Counted from the stretch's first letter, positions 7,146 to 16,150 are shown. The stretch is 40,056 nt of DNA from an uncultured Porphyromonadaceae bacterium (GCA_900547555.1 URHG01000021.1:1-40056), one strand, 5' to 3'. Numbers and translations are program-made. Notes: generated by a model not told the origin, from the letters alone.

Positions 7146-7856
7146 ATGAAGAAATTGATCTTTTTTTTGTGTTTGTTCGTTCCGTGTGTGAGTTGGGCGG
7201 TTACCCGTCCGCATACGGGGCCCGATACGCTGGCGATGTCTGTTCCCGACATGTCGGCTGTGAAACTTGCCGTGCAAGACCGCATGTCGCCTTATTATTA
7301 TCCGGTACTGATGGAGCGGTATCTCCGACGAGATACATCGCTTACGGCCGATGATTATAGATACCTTTATTTGGGCTATTCTTTTCAGGAAGATTATAAT
7401 CCGTATAGAGTCTCTTTTTACAATGCGGCAATCGATACGCTCTACAATCGGTGTAGTCATACCCCGGAAGAATGCAAGGAGCTTGTGCGGTATGCACACC
7501 GTATTCTTGCCGATAATCCGTTCGACCTGAGACGTATGGCCGTATTGGTCTATGCCAACAATCTGCTGGATAATGAATCCGAAGTACTTTTTTGGCAGGC
7601 GCGTATCCATCATTTGGTCGATGCCATTATTTCTACCGGCGATGGCCGTACCCCTGAGACGGCGTGGTATATCATAGAGCCTGTCCATGCGTATGATCTG
7701 CTCAATACGTTGGGGGTTGTTGCCGAGTCGTACGATTTCTGTCCTCCTTGTTACGATTATATTCAGGTTTATGACCTTATAGGCAATGCGAGAGGATTTT
7801 ACTTCAATGTGAGTCGTATTTTGGAAGAGTATCAGCGAAAGTTTGTCGATGAATAA
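7146..7856 (+). CDS. Exported DUF4919-like protein
   Basis: The start at 7146 gives 236 residues beginning with a clear signal peptide (MKKLIFFLCLFVPCVSWAV), so the product is exported. The region LTADDYRYLYLGYSFQEDYNPY resembles the conserved motif I know from Bacteroidota proteins of family DUF4919; the rest looks like helical, TPR-like segments. Function is unknown for that family. It is the second gene after the phosphatase. Its stop codon lies inside the left arm of the long terminator hairpin. Confidence 0.7.
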   Translation: MKKLIFFLCLFVPCVSWAVTRPHTGPDTLAMSVPDMSAVKLAVQDRMSPYYYPVLMERYLRRDTSLTADDYRYLYLGYSFQEDYNPYRVSFYNAAIDTLYNRCSHTPEECKELVRYAHRILADNPFDLRRMAVLVYANNLLDNESEVLFWQARIHHLVDAIISTGDGRTPETAWYIIEPVHAYDLLNTLGVVAESYDFCPPCYDYIQVYDLIGNARGFYFNVSRILEEYQRKFVDE

Positions 7857-7906
7857 TAATACAAGGAGAAGGGGCGGTTATCCGCCCCTTCTCCTTGTAT
7901 TATTAT
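7853..7906. terminator. Long bidirectional terminator hairpin
   Basis: A perfect 25-bp stem (7853-7877 with 7882-7906) and a TTAT loop. The GC-rich core is flanked by A/T ends on both sides, so it can end transcription of the DUF4919-like gene (rightward) and of the portal gene (leftward). It starts inside the stop codon of the rightward gene. Confidence 0.85.
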
Positions 7907-7956
7907 CTCAGCTTTTCTATTTTGCATCGACGGGTTGGGTGGTAGCATTCCCGGTA

Positions 7957-9891
7957 TCAAACCATCGGTTGGGAAAAAGCCTGATTCTGTTGTGCTTGTA
8001 AAGCCGATGCAAGAATCTCCTGTTGCTCTTGTTTCTGCTTTTCTATGCTTTGTAACAGCCGGTCGGAGAAAGGGAATGCTCCGTTTTCGAGCAACATTTC
8101 GAGAGAGATATGTCCCATGCGGAAGAGTTGTAGTAGGAATTCGTTCGAAGCCGACCTGAATACCGGAGAAGAAGTCGATTCGGTGATATTGATGTCGACC
8201 TCAGCGTGATGTACCTCGTCGGGTGTATACGGAATATTTCTTTCATCGATTTTATCTCCGGCAATATCGATATAACGCTGACGGTCGTAATACTGCTGTA
8301 TGGTTTTCAGGAGTTTGGTGTCGCGACGTTCCCTGAAACTTTTAAACGATTCGAAAATATCTATCAGGTTTATTCCTGCATTCTGTACCTGCTGGCTGTA
8401 CAAGTCGGCCGGAGTTCCGGCACTGGGTGCTTGTCCCTGCATGGCTCCGTGTACACCCGAAATGTTGTCGAGCAATTGCATTTGCAAATTTAACAGCTCA
8501 TATGCGCCGATATTGGTGGCATTGATGGCGATTTGTTGCGGCAGGGCCTCTCCCGGTTTGGGCTTGAAGAGAATGACTCCGTTGTAGCGTGTCCATTCTT
8601 CGGCTATGTCTTCGATCGTCATGCCGTCGGGAATTTGGTTTTCGGGAAAAAGAAGCACACCTTTTGCGCTCGATCCCATAATGAAGTCTACCAGCGTGAT
8701 GAGGCGGTTGATATATCGTTGCTGGTCGATAATGTCTTCGACGAACGAGTGTATCTCTCCGTCGATAAGCGGATAGAGTTTAAAGGTGTAAGGGTGCTCT
8801 CCGTGCCAATAGGGAGTTTCACCCTCGGCCAGTATTTCGCCGAAAGGCGTAAAGAATCGGTAATACCAGAATTGGTCGATAAACCATTCTGTATGTATCA
8901 GGGGGACGTTTTCTTCGGCGATGTCTTTCGAATGTGCTTCGCGTATACGTCGTTGATTTTCCTCCTCTATTTCGGCCGCGTGGTCGATTTCTTCTTTATA
9001 ATATCGACCCGTCAGTGTGTCGTGGCACATGAGACGTTCTCGGTTTTCGAGTCTCCACACTTCGATGATACGGCATAGATGCTTGTCGGTCGGCATGAAG
9101 AAATCGATATTGTCGAGGGGTTCGCTCGATAAGTTTTCGTAAGTTTCCCTGAGCCGGCTTTCGGTCGCATCGCAGTACATTTCACGCAATTCGGTCGCTC
9201 GTTTGCGAGATCCATGCGCGAAGTGAGAGAGTACTTGGGCTATGGGGACGTCGTGCAATTCACCTATGAGAGTACAGTCCCAATGTCGCGAATCTTCCAT
9301 ATTGTTGAAAAAAATACGATTGGGATTTACTTCATCGATCCATACGTCATTTTTGTTATTGCGTTTCCCGTATTCTATCTTGTGAAAACAGCTGCCCGAT
9401 ATGAGAAATTCTTCGAGTGAGCGACCGTCGATTTCCCACAGGTGATTATGTTGATGTACATATTGCAATGCCGAGCTTAGTATTTCGCTTAGCAGCTGGT
9501 CTTGACGGTTGCGTGCTATACACACGGGTTGCGTCTGTATGGCACGGAATTGCCCGACTACATTTTTTACCAATTTGCGTATCAAATTGTTTTTCAGAGG
9601 AACTTTACCTTGTTCTTTCAGGTATTGTTCCTCGCTTATACTGCGTCCGTCGGGTAGATTTATGGTATCGCCCCATTGATTGCCGAAGGTATAGTTACGG
9701 CTGCGTGTGCGTGTGCGCCGATATTTGTCGAGACTGTCCCAGGCGCGTTTGGCCTGCCATAAAACTTCGTAGTCTGTTTTGTCGGGCGGTTTTTGCATCT
9801 TAGCATCGGGAGTCCGATGTTTTTTTTCTGCTGTCTGCTGCGGCATCAGATACCGGTTGTTGAAAATACGATAATTGGTTTCTTTCATCAT
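7957..9891 (-). CDS. Phage portal protein homologue
   Basis: The start at 9891 gives 644 residues; an upstream ATG at 10041 is possible, but that reading runs through a -7-like element. The N-terminus is basic (residues about 10-75) and followed by NLIRKLVKNVVGQFRAIQTQP, a portal-like opening helix. The centre has the stem/crown features VEDIIDQQRYINRLITLVDFIMG and DNISGVHGAMQGQAPSAGT, the Gly/Ser-rich loop typical of P22-type portals. The C-terminus is a Gln-rich helical tail. In phage, twelve copies form the ring through which the terminase loads DNA. It is a single-gene unit, divergent from the 868-residue virion-type gene and convergent on the phosphatase operon. The frame is intact. A matching terminase lies 2.3 kb away, separated by four host genes. 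Confidence 0.75.
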   Translation of the reverse strand: MMKETNYRIFNNRYLMPQQTAEKKHRTPDAKMQKPPDKTDYEVLWQAKRAWDSLDKYRRTRTRSRNYTFGNQWGDTINLPDGRSISEEQYLKEQGKVPLKNNLIRKLVKNVVGQFRAIQTQPVCIARNRQDQLLSEILSSALQYVHQHNHLWEIDGRSLEEFLISGSCFHKIEYGKRNNKNDVWIDEVNPNRIFFNNMEDSRHWDCTLIGELHDVPIAQVLSHFAHGSRKRATELREMYCDATESRLRETYENLSSEPLDNIDFFMPTDKHLCRIIEVWRLENRERLMCHDTLTGRYYKEEIDHAAEIEEENQRRIREAHSKDIAEENVPLIHTEWFIDQFWYYRFFTPFGEILAEGETPYWHGEHPYTFKLYPLIDGEIHSFVEDIIDQQRYINRLITLVDFIMGSSAKGVLLFPENQIPDGMTIEDIAEEWTRYNGVILFKPKPGEALPQQIAINATNIGAYELLNLQMQLLDNISGVHGAMQGQAPSAGTPADLYSQQVQNAGINLIDIFESFKSFRERRDTKLLKTIQQYYDRQRYIDIAGDKIDERNIPYTPDEVHHAEVDINITESTSSPVFRSASNEFLLQLFRMGHISLEMLLENGAFPFSDRLLQSIEKQKQEQQEILASALQAQQNQAFSQPMV

Positions 9892-9950
9892 ATAAAAATA
9901 AAGTTGGTTTGACGTGAAGCGGTTTTTACCGCGTGGGATTTTTCCCGAGG

Positions 9951-9958
9951 CAAATAAA
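9951..9958 (-). promoter_or_regulatory. Candidate -7 element for the portal gene
   Basis: The minus strand reads TTTATTTG (9958-9951), one mismatch to TAnnTTTG, followed by CCTC, 59 nt before the ATG at 9891. No -33 TTG is seen. Two small hairpins (9919-9932 and 9935-9946) lie in the resulting leader. Confidence 0.3.
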
Positions 9959-10049
9959 GGATGGATTTGTTCCGGTTGTATGCGAAGTTTATAAAAAGAA
10001 CTTTCCCGGTGGGAGATTTGATAAATTCCCCATACCGGCATATCGGTTG

Positions 10050-10066
10050 ACCCTTACATTTGCCTC
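10050..10066 (+). promoter_or_regulatory. Candidate promoter (-7 only) for the 868-residue gene
   Basis: ACCCT (10050-10054), TACATTTG (10055-10062) and CCTC (10063-10066) lie 33 nt before the ATG at 10096. The -7 box is a full match but no TTG is at -33 spacing. It parallels the element at 3295-3312. Confidence 0.45.
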
Positions 10067-10095
10067 AGTCAAAAAAAATTTTAAATCTCGAAAAA

Positions 10096-12702
10096 ATGCA
10101 AGAACAGAAAAGATTACAAATTACCGGAATATCCTCTCTTTTGCCTCCGTCGGTTTCTCCCGACGGAGAGTGTAGCCACGTTGTCAATCTTCGTTGCCGG
10201 GACGATATATGGCGTCCGGTAGGGACGCCGTCGTGCTGTTATACTCCGGTCGATCCGTCGCATCGCCTTATTTTTGTCCATGTAAATGAGTCGTACAAGC
10301 ATTTCTTTACTTATGACGACACGTTTCTTTATTACGAAGCTCAAGAGACCGATGGGGAAATAGTTCCGTTGGAGAGACCCGAGAGTTTTGAACTTTCGGG
10401 GGTACAACGTATGGAGGCCGTGGGAAATGCATTGATCGCCTTTGCCGAAGATTCCATGCATTATCTTTTTTATATCGATGGTACTTACCAGCTTTTGGGA
10501 ACCCGACCGGAGTTTCCCGAAATTTCGTTTTCGTTGGGAGGTAAGACGATTCGAGAGGAGTTGTGGAGCGATTATGCATTGGTTTCACCCTCTTCCGACG
10601 ACGCCACCTTTGCCCTTTCCGATAACGATAAGGTACGCTTCTCGTCTTTGGTGTATGGTACTTATAGCCGGGCCAAAAGTGCTTTGCTCGATGATGGGTA
10701 TCTTTCTTTCCCGTTTATGGTACGCTATGCGTTGCGTCTTTATGACGACAGTTATATCTATCCGTCGCCGCCGGTCTTGTTGTGCGGGTCCGACGTTTTG
10801 CCTTTCAATAATAATTTGGCTGCGATGTGTCGGGTAAAAGACGGAAATGTGGAAAAGTTTCTTCATAATCCTTTTTCCTTGTCGGGCGAAAAAGTTTATT
10901 ATACGATAAAAAAGGCCGATCTTTCGAAATGGAGCGATGTCGTAAAAGGTATAGATATATTTTTTTCAAAAGAGTTGCCTCTGGTAAAAGAGGGGTCTAT
11001 CGAAGATAATTATCGTATCGTGGAGGAAGACGACGTGAATGGGAATCCGGCCCGGGTATTACGCTTTTCGTTGCCGGTACTTCCCGATGACGAACAACGG
11101 GAACAGATCATCAGCGAGACCCTTTTCTACAAAGTCGCTTCGTTGGATATAGAAGATATAAAGGGAGATTCCCAAACTTCCCAACAGCTTGCCTATACCT
11201 GTTCGCTATCCAATCTGATACATCAGAGAACGCTTCCGCTCGATAATTTTTCGCTGCATACCCTTCGGGCAAAAGAGTCGTATGTTTATAACGGGCGTTT
11301 ACATTTGGGCGACGTTACGACGCGGTTTTTCGACGGTTATCCGCTTTCGTTGTTTTCGGTAGCACAAGAAACCTATCACGGTGTGGCAATGCCGGCTTAT
11401 ACGAAGCGCGGGTTTATACGTGTTTCGCTCAAAGGTACAATGGGCCAGAGCCAGATGATATTGCCTTTTGAAACGGATACATATAAGTTGTCGGCTTATC
11501 TTTCTTATCCCGATAGCCGGGCGGTATCGATAGAGATTATAGGAATGACCGATTCAGGTTCACCCAATTATTACGACCGATTTTCATTGAAAGCTGCTCC
11601 CAATGAGAATATGGCTTACTATCTCAATCCCGGATTCAATCCCATAACATTGCATCACCTTCAATCGTCTATGGGAGGGGCATTGTTTCCCGAAATTAAA
11701 AATCCCGAAGAATATATTCCCGGGAAATTACGGGTATCGGCCGTTTACAATCCGTTCAGTTTCCCGCAAACCAATACCTATACGATTTCTTCCGGTTCGG
11801 TTCTCGGTATGGCAGCTGCTACGGCGGCGCTTTCGCAGGGACAATACGGGGAGTTCCCTTTGTATGTGTTTACGACAGACGGAATATGGGCGTTGCGGCA
11901 GGGGAGTGGCGATGTCCTTTATGCCAGCCAGTCGCCTGTAAATCGCGAAGTCGCATTGTCGCCCCGCCATATCGTTTCGGTCGATGATGCGGTATTGTAT
12001 TTGTCGGAGCAGGGATTGATGGCATTGCAAGGATCAGATGTCGTTTTATTGTCGAGGACTTTTGACGGAGTGCCCGATACGTTGCCCGGCGATACGGTTT
12101 CGGTTTTAGATGCGGGTCTGTCGATAACCTCTATTACCGCCGATGCGACACCATTCGGAAGTTTTGTGAAAAATGCCGTCATGGGGTATAATTATATCGA
12201 AAAAGAGCTGCTTTTTTTATCGCCCGATTATCCGTATATGTGGGTATTCGATTTGGCTTCTGTTCAATGGACTCGGCGTATGACCACTTATAAAGCATTT
12301 CATTCACTTTACCCCTCTTTATTGGCTATCGGTGACGATTCCCGCGTATATGATTTGTGCGACGAACAAGAGTCCGGTGATGTGGAAATAGCTCTTGTAA
12401 CCCGCGCCGTAAAATTGTTGCCCGACATTCTGAAACGAATCACCTGCTGGGCTTTACGGTGTAGCGACGATGATGCTGCTTTATCTCTTTCTGTTTGGGG
12501 AGCGAACCGAGCTCAAGAGGGATACGGCTGTATTTATAGGGCCGAAACGAATGGAGCGCTTCCGGGGCGATTGTTGTTGCGTACATTTGCTCCGCCGTAT
12601 AAATACCACCGATTGTCGATTTCGGGACGGGTTTCTTCCCGTTTCCATCTCGATGCGGTAGATGTCATCTATGAACCGGTCTTGTCTTGTAAATTGATTT
12701 GA
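10096..12702 (+). CDS. Large phage virion protein, DNA-stabilisation / tail-hub type
   Basis: The ATG at 10096 gives 868 residues; the longer reading starts with TTG inside the -7 element and is rejected. The protein is beta-rich with many short repeats of a propeller kind. Around residues 590-660 it has YVFTTDGIWALRQGSGDVLY and VSVDDAVLYLSEQGLMALQG. I associate this pattern with large structural or packaged-DNA-stabilisation proteins of short-tailed and crAss-like phages. No signal peptide is present, which argues against an outer-membrane or surface protein. It is divergent from the portal gene across about 200 bp and ends at a strong terminator, so it forms a one-gene transcript. Assignment to a specific phage protein is uncertain; the virion link rests on the motif and on the portal next door. 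Confidence 0.6.
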   Translation: MQEQKRLQITGISSLLPPSVSPDGECSHVVNLRCRDDIWRPVGTPSCCYTPVDPSHRLIFVHVNESYKHFFTYDDTFLYYEAQETDGEIVPLERPESFELSGVQRMEAVGNALIAFAEDSMHYLFYIDGTYQLLGTRPEFPEISFSLGGKTIREELWSDYALVSPSSDDATFALSDNDKVRFSSLVYGTYSRAKSALLDDGYLSFPFMVRYALRLYDDSYIYPSPPVLLCGSDVLPFNNNLAAMCRVKDGNVEKFLHNPFSLSGEKVYYTIKKADLSKWSDVVKGIDIFFSKELPLVKEGSIEDNYRIVEEDDVNGNPARVLRFSLPVLPDDEQREQIISETLFYKVASLDIEDIKGDSQTSQQLAYTCSLSNLIHQRTLPLDNFSLHTLRAKESYVYNGRLHLGDVTTRFFDGYPLSLFSVAQETYHGVAMPAYTKRGFIRVSLKGTMGQSQMILPFETDTYKLSAYLSYPDSRAVSIEIIGMTDSGSPNYYDRFSLKAAPNENMAYYLNPGFNPITLHHLQSSMGGALFPEIKNPEEYIPGKLRVSAVYNPFSFPQTNTYTISSGSVLGMAAATAALSQGQYGEFPLYVFTTDGIWALRQGSGDVLYASQSPVNREVALSPRHIVSVDDAVLYLSEQGLMALQGSDVVLLSRTFDGVPDTLPGDTVSVLDAGLSITSITADATPFGSFVKNAVMGYNYIEKELLFLSPDYPYMWVFDLASVQWTRRMTTYKAFHSLYPSLLAIGDDSRVYDLCDEQESGDVEIALVTRAVKLLPDILKRITCWALRCSDDDAALSLSVWGANRAQEGYGCIYRAETNGALPGRLLLRTFAPPYKYHRLSISGRVSSRFHLDAVDVIYEPVLSCKLI

Positions 12703-12703
12703 A

Positions 12704-12741
12704 AACAGATAGCGGCGTAATACTTTACGCCGCTATCTGTT
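12704..12741. terminator. Bidirectional terminator between the 868-residue gene and sufS
   Basis: A perfect 17-bp stem (12704-12720 with 12725-12741, core GATAGCGGCGTAA) with a TACT loop, flanked by A-rich and T-rich ends. It serves both convergent genes. Confidence 0.85.
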
Positions 12742-12763
12742 GAATTTATAAGAGAAAAAGTTG

Positions 12764-13981
12764 TCAAAACATACGGGAGATCCGTTTCACGGCTGCAACG
12801 AAAGCTTCGCATTCTTCGATCGTATTATATACGGCAAAAGATGCCCGTAACGTCCCGACGATGCCGAATCTTTCCATGAGTGGTTGTGCACAGTGGTGTC
12901 CCGATCGTAAGGCAAATCCCAACTTGTCGAGTAACATACCCATGTCGTAGGGGTGTATGTCCCTGACAAGAAACGAGATGACACCGCATTTTTCGGGAGC
13001 AGTCCCGTAGATGCGTATACCGTCTATCTCTTCGGTGAGTTTTCGAGTTGTGTATTGCAATAAATCGTCTTCGTGGGCGGCGATATTCTCTATGCCGAGG
13101 CTGTCGATGTAATCGAGGGCTCGGGCGAAAGCCATTGTTCCGATGTAGTCGGGAGTACCCGCTTCGAATTTGAACGGCAGTTCGTTGAATGTCGTTTTTT
13201 CGAAGGTTACATGTCCTATCATTTCTCCGCCTCCCTGATAGGGCGGCATGGCATCGAGCCATTTTTCTTTTCCGTAAAGAATGCCTATACCGGTGGGCCC
13301 ATACATTTTGTGTGCCGAGAGTACATAAAAGTCTACATCGAGCGCTTGCACATCGACAGGTTGATGCAGTGCACCTTGCGCCCCGTCGATAAGTACGGGA
13401 ACATTGTGGCTGTGGGCGATGTCGATGATATCTTTGATGGGATTGATTGTTCCCAACACATTCGATACATGAGTAATGGAAACCAATTTAGTCTTTTCGT
13501 TGAAAGCGGCCTGGAAAGCATTCATATCGAGAACGCCTCTGTCATCGATGGGAATGACCCTCAGTTTTATTTTACGGAAACTTTGTAATAATTGCCAGGG
13601 GACAATATTGGCGTGGTGCTCCATCTCCGAAATGATGATTTCGTCGCCATCGTGCAGGAATGCGGTTCCGAACGAATGTGCTACGAGGTTTATCGATTCC
13701 GTAGTGCCGCGAGTAAAAATGATTTCTCTGTCGTGCGCAGCGTGGAGGAATTGTTGTACACGTCGTCGGGCATGCTCGTGTCCGTCGGTAGCCTCTTGGC
13801 TGAGGCGGTGTACGCCGCGATGTACGTTGGCGTTGATGCGGGTATAACCATCGGTGATGGTTTCGATGACGCAGCGCGGTTTCTGGGACGTGGCGGCGTT
13901 GTCGAGGTATACCAACGGTTTACCGTATATTTCCCGGGAAAGAATGGGAAAGTCCTGCCGTATTTTATGTATATCCAGCAT
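12764..13981 (-). CDS. sufS: Cysteine desulfurase SufS
   Basis: The start at 13981 (MLDIHKIRQDFPIL) gives 405 residues, the normal family length; upstream ATGs would overlap sufD. This is a group II cysteine desulfurase: the PLP lysine is Lys225 (SAHKMYGPTG) and the persulfide-carrying cysteine is Cys364 (RSGHHCAQP). It takes sulfur from cysteine to give alanine and passes it to the SufBCD scaffold for Fe-S cluster assembly. It is the last gene of the sufB-sufC-sufD-sufS series, 14 nt after sufD, and ends at the shared terminator. No SufE or SufU partner is in the window. Confidence 0.95.
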   Translation of the reverse strand: MLDIHKIRQDFPILSREIYGKPLVYLDNAATSQKPRCVIETITDGYTRINANVHRGVHRLSQEATDGHEHARRRVQQFLHAAHDREIIFTRGTTESINLVAHSFGTAFLHDGDEIIISEMEHHANIVPWQLLQSFRKIKLRVIPIDDRGVLDMNAFQAAFNEKTKLVSITHVSNVLGTINPIKDIIDIAHSHNVPVLIDGAQGALHQPVDVQALDVDFYVLSAHKMYGPTGIGILYGKEKWLDAMPPYQGGGEMIGHVTFEKTTFNELPFKFEAGTPDYIGTMAFARALDYIDSLGIENIAAHEDDLLQYTTRKLTEEIDGIRIYGTAPEKCGVISFLVRDIHPYDMGMLLDKLGFALRSGHHCAQPLMERFGIVGTLRASFAVYNTIEECEAFVAAVKRISRMF

Positions 13982-13995
13982 AGCGTTTTCTTTAA

Positions 13996-15333
13996 TTATT
14001 GACATATGCGGCAACCGGCGCATTTATCGAGAGCCCCTCTGAATCGGCGTTCGACCAATTTGTGCAGACGTTCTTTCAATTTCTCAATACGCACTTTTTC
14101 GATAACATCGTGCGTAAAGGCCACCATGAGCAACATACGAGCTTCGGACTCGGGAATACCGCGTGAACGCATGTAGAAAAGAGCATTGCCGTCGAGTTGT
14201 CCCACTGTGGCGCCGTGGCTGCATTTTACATCATCGGCATATATTTCGAGTTGCGGCTGGGTATAGATGTGCGCTTCTTTGGTGGTACAGAGGTTGCGGT
14301 TGGTCTGTACGGCCGAGGTTTTTTGCGCATCTTGACGCACGAGAATACGCCCGTTGAAAATACCCGTTGCGGAATCTTCGAGCACGTATTTGAAAAGTTC
14401 GTCGCTTGTACAGTAGGGGGCTTTATGGTCGATAAAGGTAAAGTTGTCGACCAGCTGCCGCTTATCGGCTACAGCCATGCCATAGAGATGTGTCTCAGCA
14501 TGTTCTCCGGCCAAAGTGATATAGTAATTGTTGCGGGTGTAGCCGTTGTGCAGGGTGATGCCGTTGACCAATACGTTCGATGCACTTTCCTGCTGTATGA
14601 AAGTCGAGGAGACGCGGTGTGTGTTGAGTGTAGATTCTTCGAGATCGTAGTAGTCGAAGGTGGCATTGTCCCCGATAAAAATTTCGCTGACCGTTGAAGT
14701 CAGAAAGTTTCCTTTATCGAGCGTATGGTCGCAGGAAAGCAGGCGTACTTGCGCCCCATCTTCGAGTATGACGAGCAGACGCCGGTTGGCCATGAAGTCG
14801 TGAGAGCCGTGCATAAGATTGACGATTTGCAAAGGTTCTTCGATTTTTACATGACGGGGAACGAAAAGGAAAAAGCCGTCTTGTACGAGAGCGGTATTGA
14901 GGGCAACTGTTCCATCTTTATCTGTTTGGGCGAGTTTCCCGTAATAACGTTCTACCAGTTCGGGGTATTGGGAGGCAGCATCACACAGACTGCAAGCGAT
15001 AACACCCTCGGGCAGATTCACGTTTGTTCCTTGACGGAATGTATCTCCGATGCAAAAATAGAGTCGACTTTCAAGGTCGGGAACAGCGCAACGAAACGTT
15101 TCCCGGATATTTTCAGCCGGTTTTATCCGGGCCAAATTTAGCCCGTAGTCCGGTGCATAAAAAGACTCGACGTCGGTATGTAGAAATTCTTCCAGATTTT
15201 TTCCCGGTAGTCCCAGTAACTCAAAGTCGCGGATAGCCGCTTCTCTCCGCACGTTCAGTATGGTAGAAGAGTGCTTCTCGATGAGAGCCCGGTTTTCCCG
15301 GAAGAGATCGATATATTGTTGTGCTGCATTCAT
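13996..15333 (-). CDS. sufD: Fe-S cluster assembly protein SufD
   Basis: This 445-residue protein has the SufB/SufD-type beta-helix core and the conserved C-terminal region KCSHGATVGQLDGNALFYMRSRGIPESEAR, which is diagnostic for SufD. SufD pairs with SufB and the ATPase SufC in the SufBC2D scaffold on which Fe-S clusters form in the cytoplasm. It lies 12 nt after sufC and 14 nt before sufS. The final residues (DKCAGCRICQ) hold a small cysteine cluster, CAGCRIC, at the very end; I do not know a role for it. Confidence 0.95.
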   Translation of the reverse strand: MNAAQQYIDLFRENRALIEKHSSTILNVRREAAIRDFELLGLPGKNLEEFLHTDVESFYAPDYGLNLARIKPAENIRETFRCAVPDLESRLYFCIGDTFRQGTNVNLPEGVIACSLCDAASQYPELVERYYGKLAQTDKDGTVALNTALVQDGFFLFVPRHVKIEEPLQIVNLMHGSHDFMANRRLLVILEDGAQVRLLSCDHTLDKGNFLTSTVSEIFIGDNATFDYYDLEESTLNTHRVSSTFIQQESASNVLVNGITLHNGYTRNNYYITLAGEHAETHLYGMAVADKRQLVDNFTFIDHKAPYCTSDELFKYVLEDSATGIFNGRILVRQDAQKTSAVQTNRNLCTTKEAHIYTQPQLEIYADDVKCSHGATVGQLDGNALFYMRSRGIPESEARMLLMVAFTHDVIEKVRIEKLKERLHKLVERRFRGALDKCAGCRICQ

Positions 15334-15345
15334 AGTCGGAGGAAT

Positions 15346-16098
15346 TTATGCGTCAACCTCTTTTTTTATCCAATCGTATCCTTTTTCTTCGAGTTCGAGG
15401 GCGAGCTCGGGTCCTCCCGATTTTACAATGCGTCCTTTGTAAAGTACGTGTACGAAATCGGGTGCGATGTAGTCGAGCAACCGTTGGTAATGCGTGATGA
15501 CGATCGTTGCGTTTTTATCCGATTTCAATTGGTTTACACCTTGCGAAACGATACGTAAGGCATCGATGTCGAGACCGCTGTCGGTTTCATCGAGAATGGA
15601 CAAACGGGGTTGCAACATCGCCATTTGGAAAATTTCGTTTCTTTTCTTTTCACCACCGGAAAATCCTTCGTTGACCGAGCGGCTGGCCAGTTTGTTATCC
15701 AGCTCTACGATTGCCCGTTTTTCCCGCATCATTTTCAGGAAGTCGGTGGCCGATAACGGTTCTTCACCCCAATATTTACGTTTGGCATTGATGGCGGCAC
15801 GCATGAAGTTGACCATACTTACTCCCGGAATTTCTACCGGATACTGGAAACTCAGGAAAATTCCTTCGTGAGAGCGGTCTTCGGGAGCGAGCGATAACAG
15901 GTCTTTCCCGTAGAATTCGACACTGCCTTCGGTTACCTCGAATGCCGGATTACCTGCGAGTACCGATGAAAGGGTACTTTTTCCGGAACCGTTGGGTCCC
16001 ATGATTGCATGGACTTCACCGGGTTTTACGATGAGGTCGATACCTTTCAATATCTCTTTGCCGTTGATGTTGGCGTGCAGATTTTTTATGGTGAGCAT
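15346..16098 (-). CDS. sufC: Fe-S assembly ATPase SufC
   Basis: This 250-residue ABC-type ATPase has Walker A GPNGSGKST (34-42), signature FSGGEKKR (146-153) and Walker B LSILDETDSGLD (167-178), followed by the switch histidine in VITHYQRLL. SufC binds SufB and SufD and drives the shape change needed for cluster building; it is soluble and has no membrane partner. The gene is between sufB (52 nt) and sufD (12 nt). Confidence 0.97.
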   Translation of the reverse strand: MLTIKNLHANINGKEILKGIDLIVKPGEVHAIMGPNGSGKSTLSSVLAGNPAFEVTEGSVEFYGKDLLSLAPEDRSHEGIFLSFQYPVEIPGVSMVNFMRAAINAKRKYWGEEPLSATDFLKMMREKRAIVELDNKLASRSVNEGFSGGEKKRNEIFQMAMLQPRLSILDETDSGLDIDALRIVSQGVNQLKSDKNATIVITHYQRLLDYIAPDFVHVLYKGRIVKSGGPELALELEEKGYDWIKKEVDA

Positions 16099-16150
16099 AT
16101 TTCTGTAAATTTGATTTGTGTATATGTTGTCTTACCGGGCGGTTGAGTTT

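Noticed and set aside
6900..7688. Long leftward reading frame opposite the phosphatase and DUF4919-like genes
   Set aside because: Antisense to two well-supported genes, basic low-quality composition, no domain and no promoter.
9892..10041. Upstream extension of the portal gene to an ATG at 10041
   Set aside because: It would run through a -7-like element and two hairpins; the ATG at 9891 fits the leader layout better, although the longer form is not excluded.
194..12702. An ordinary integrated prophage
   Set aside because: No integrase, repressor, lysis or capsid genes, no flanking direct repeats at the tRNA, and host genes are interleaved.
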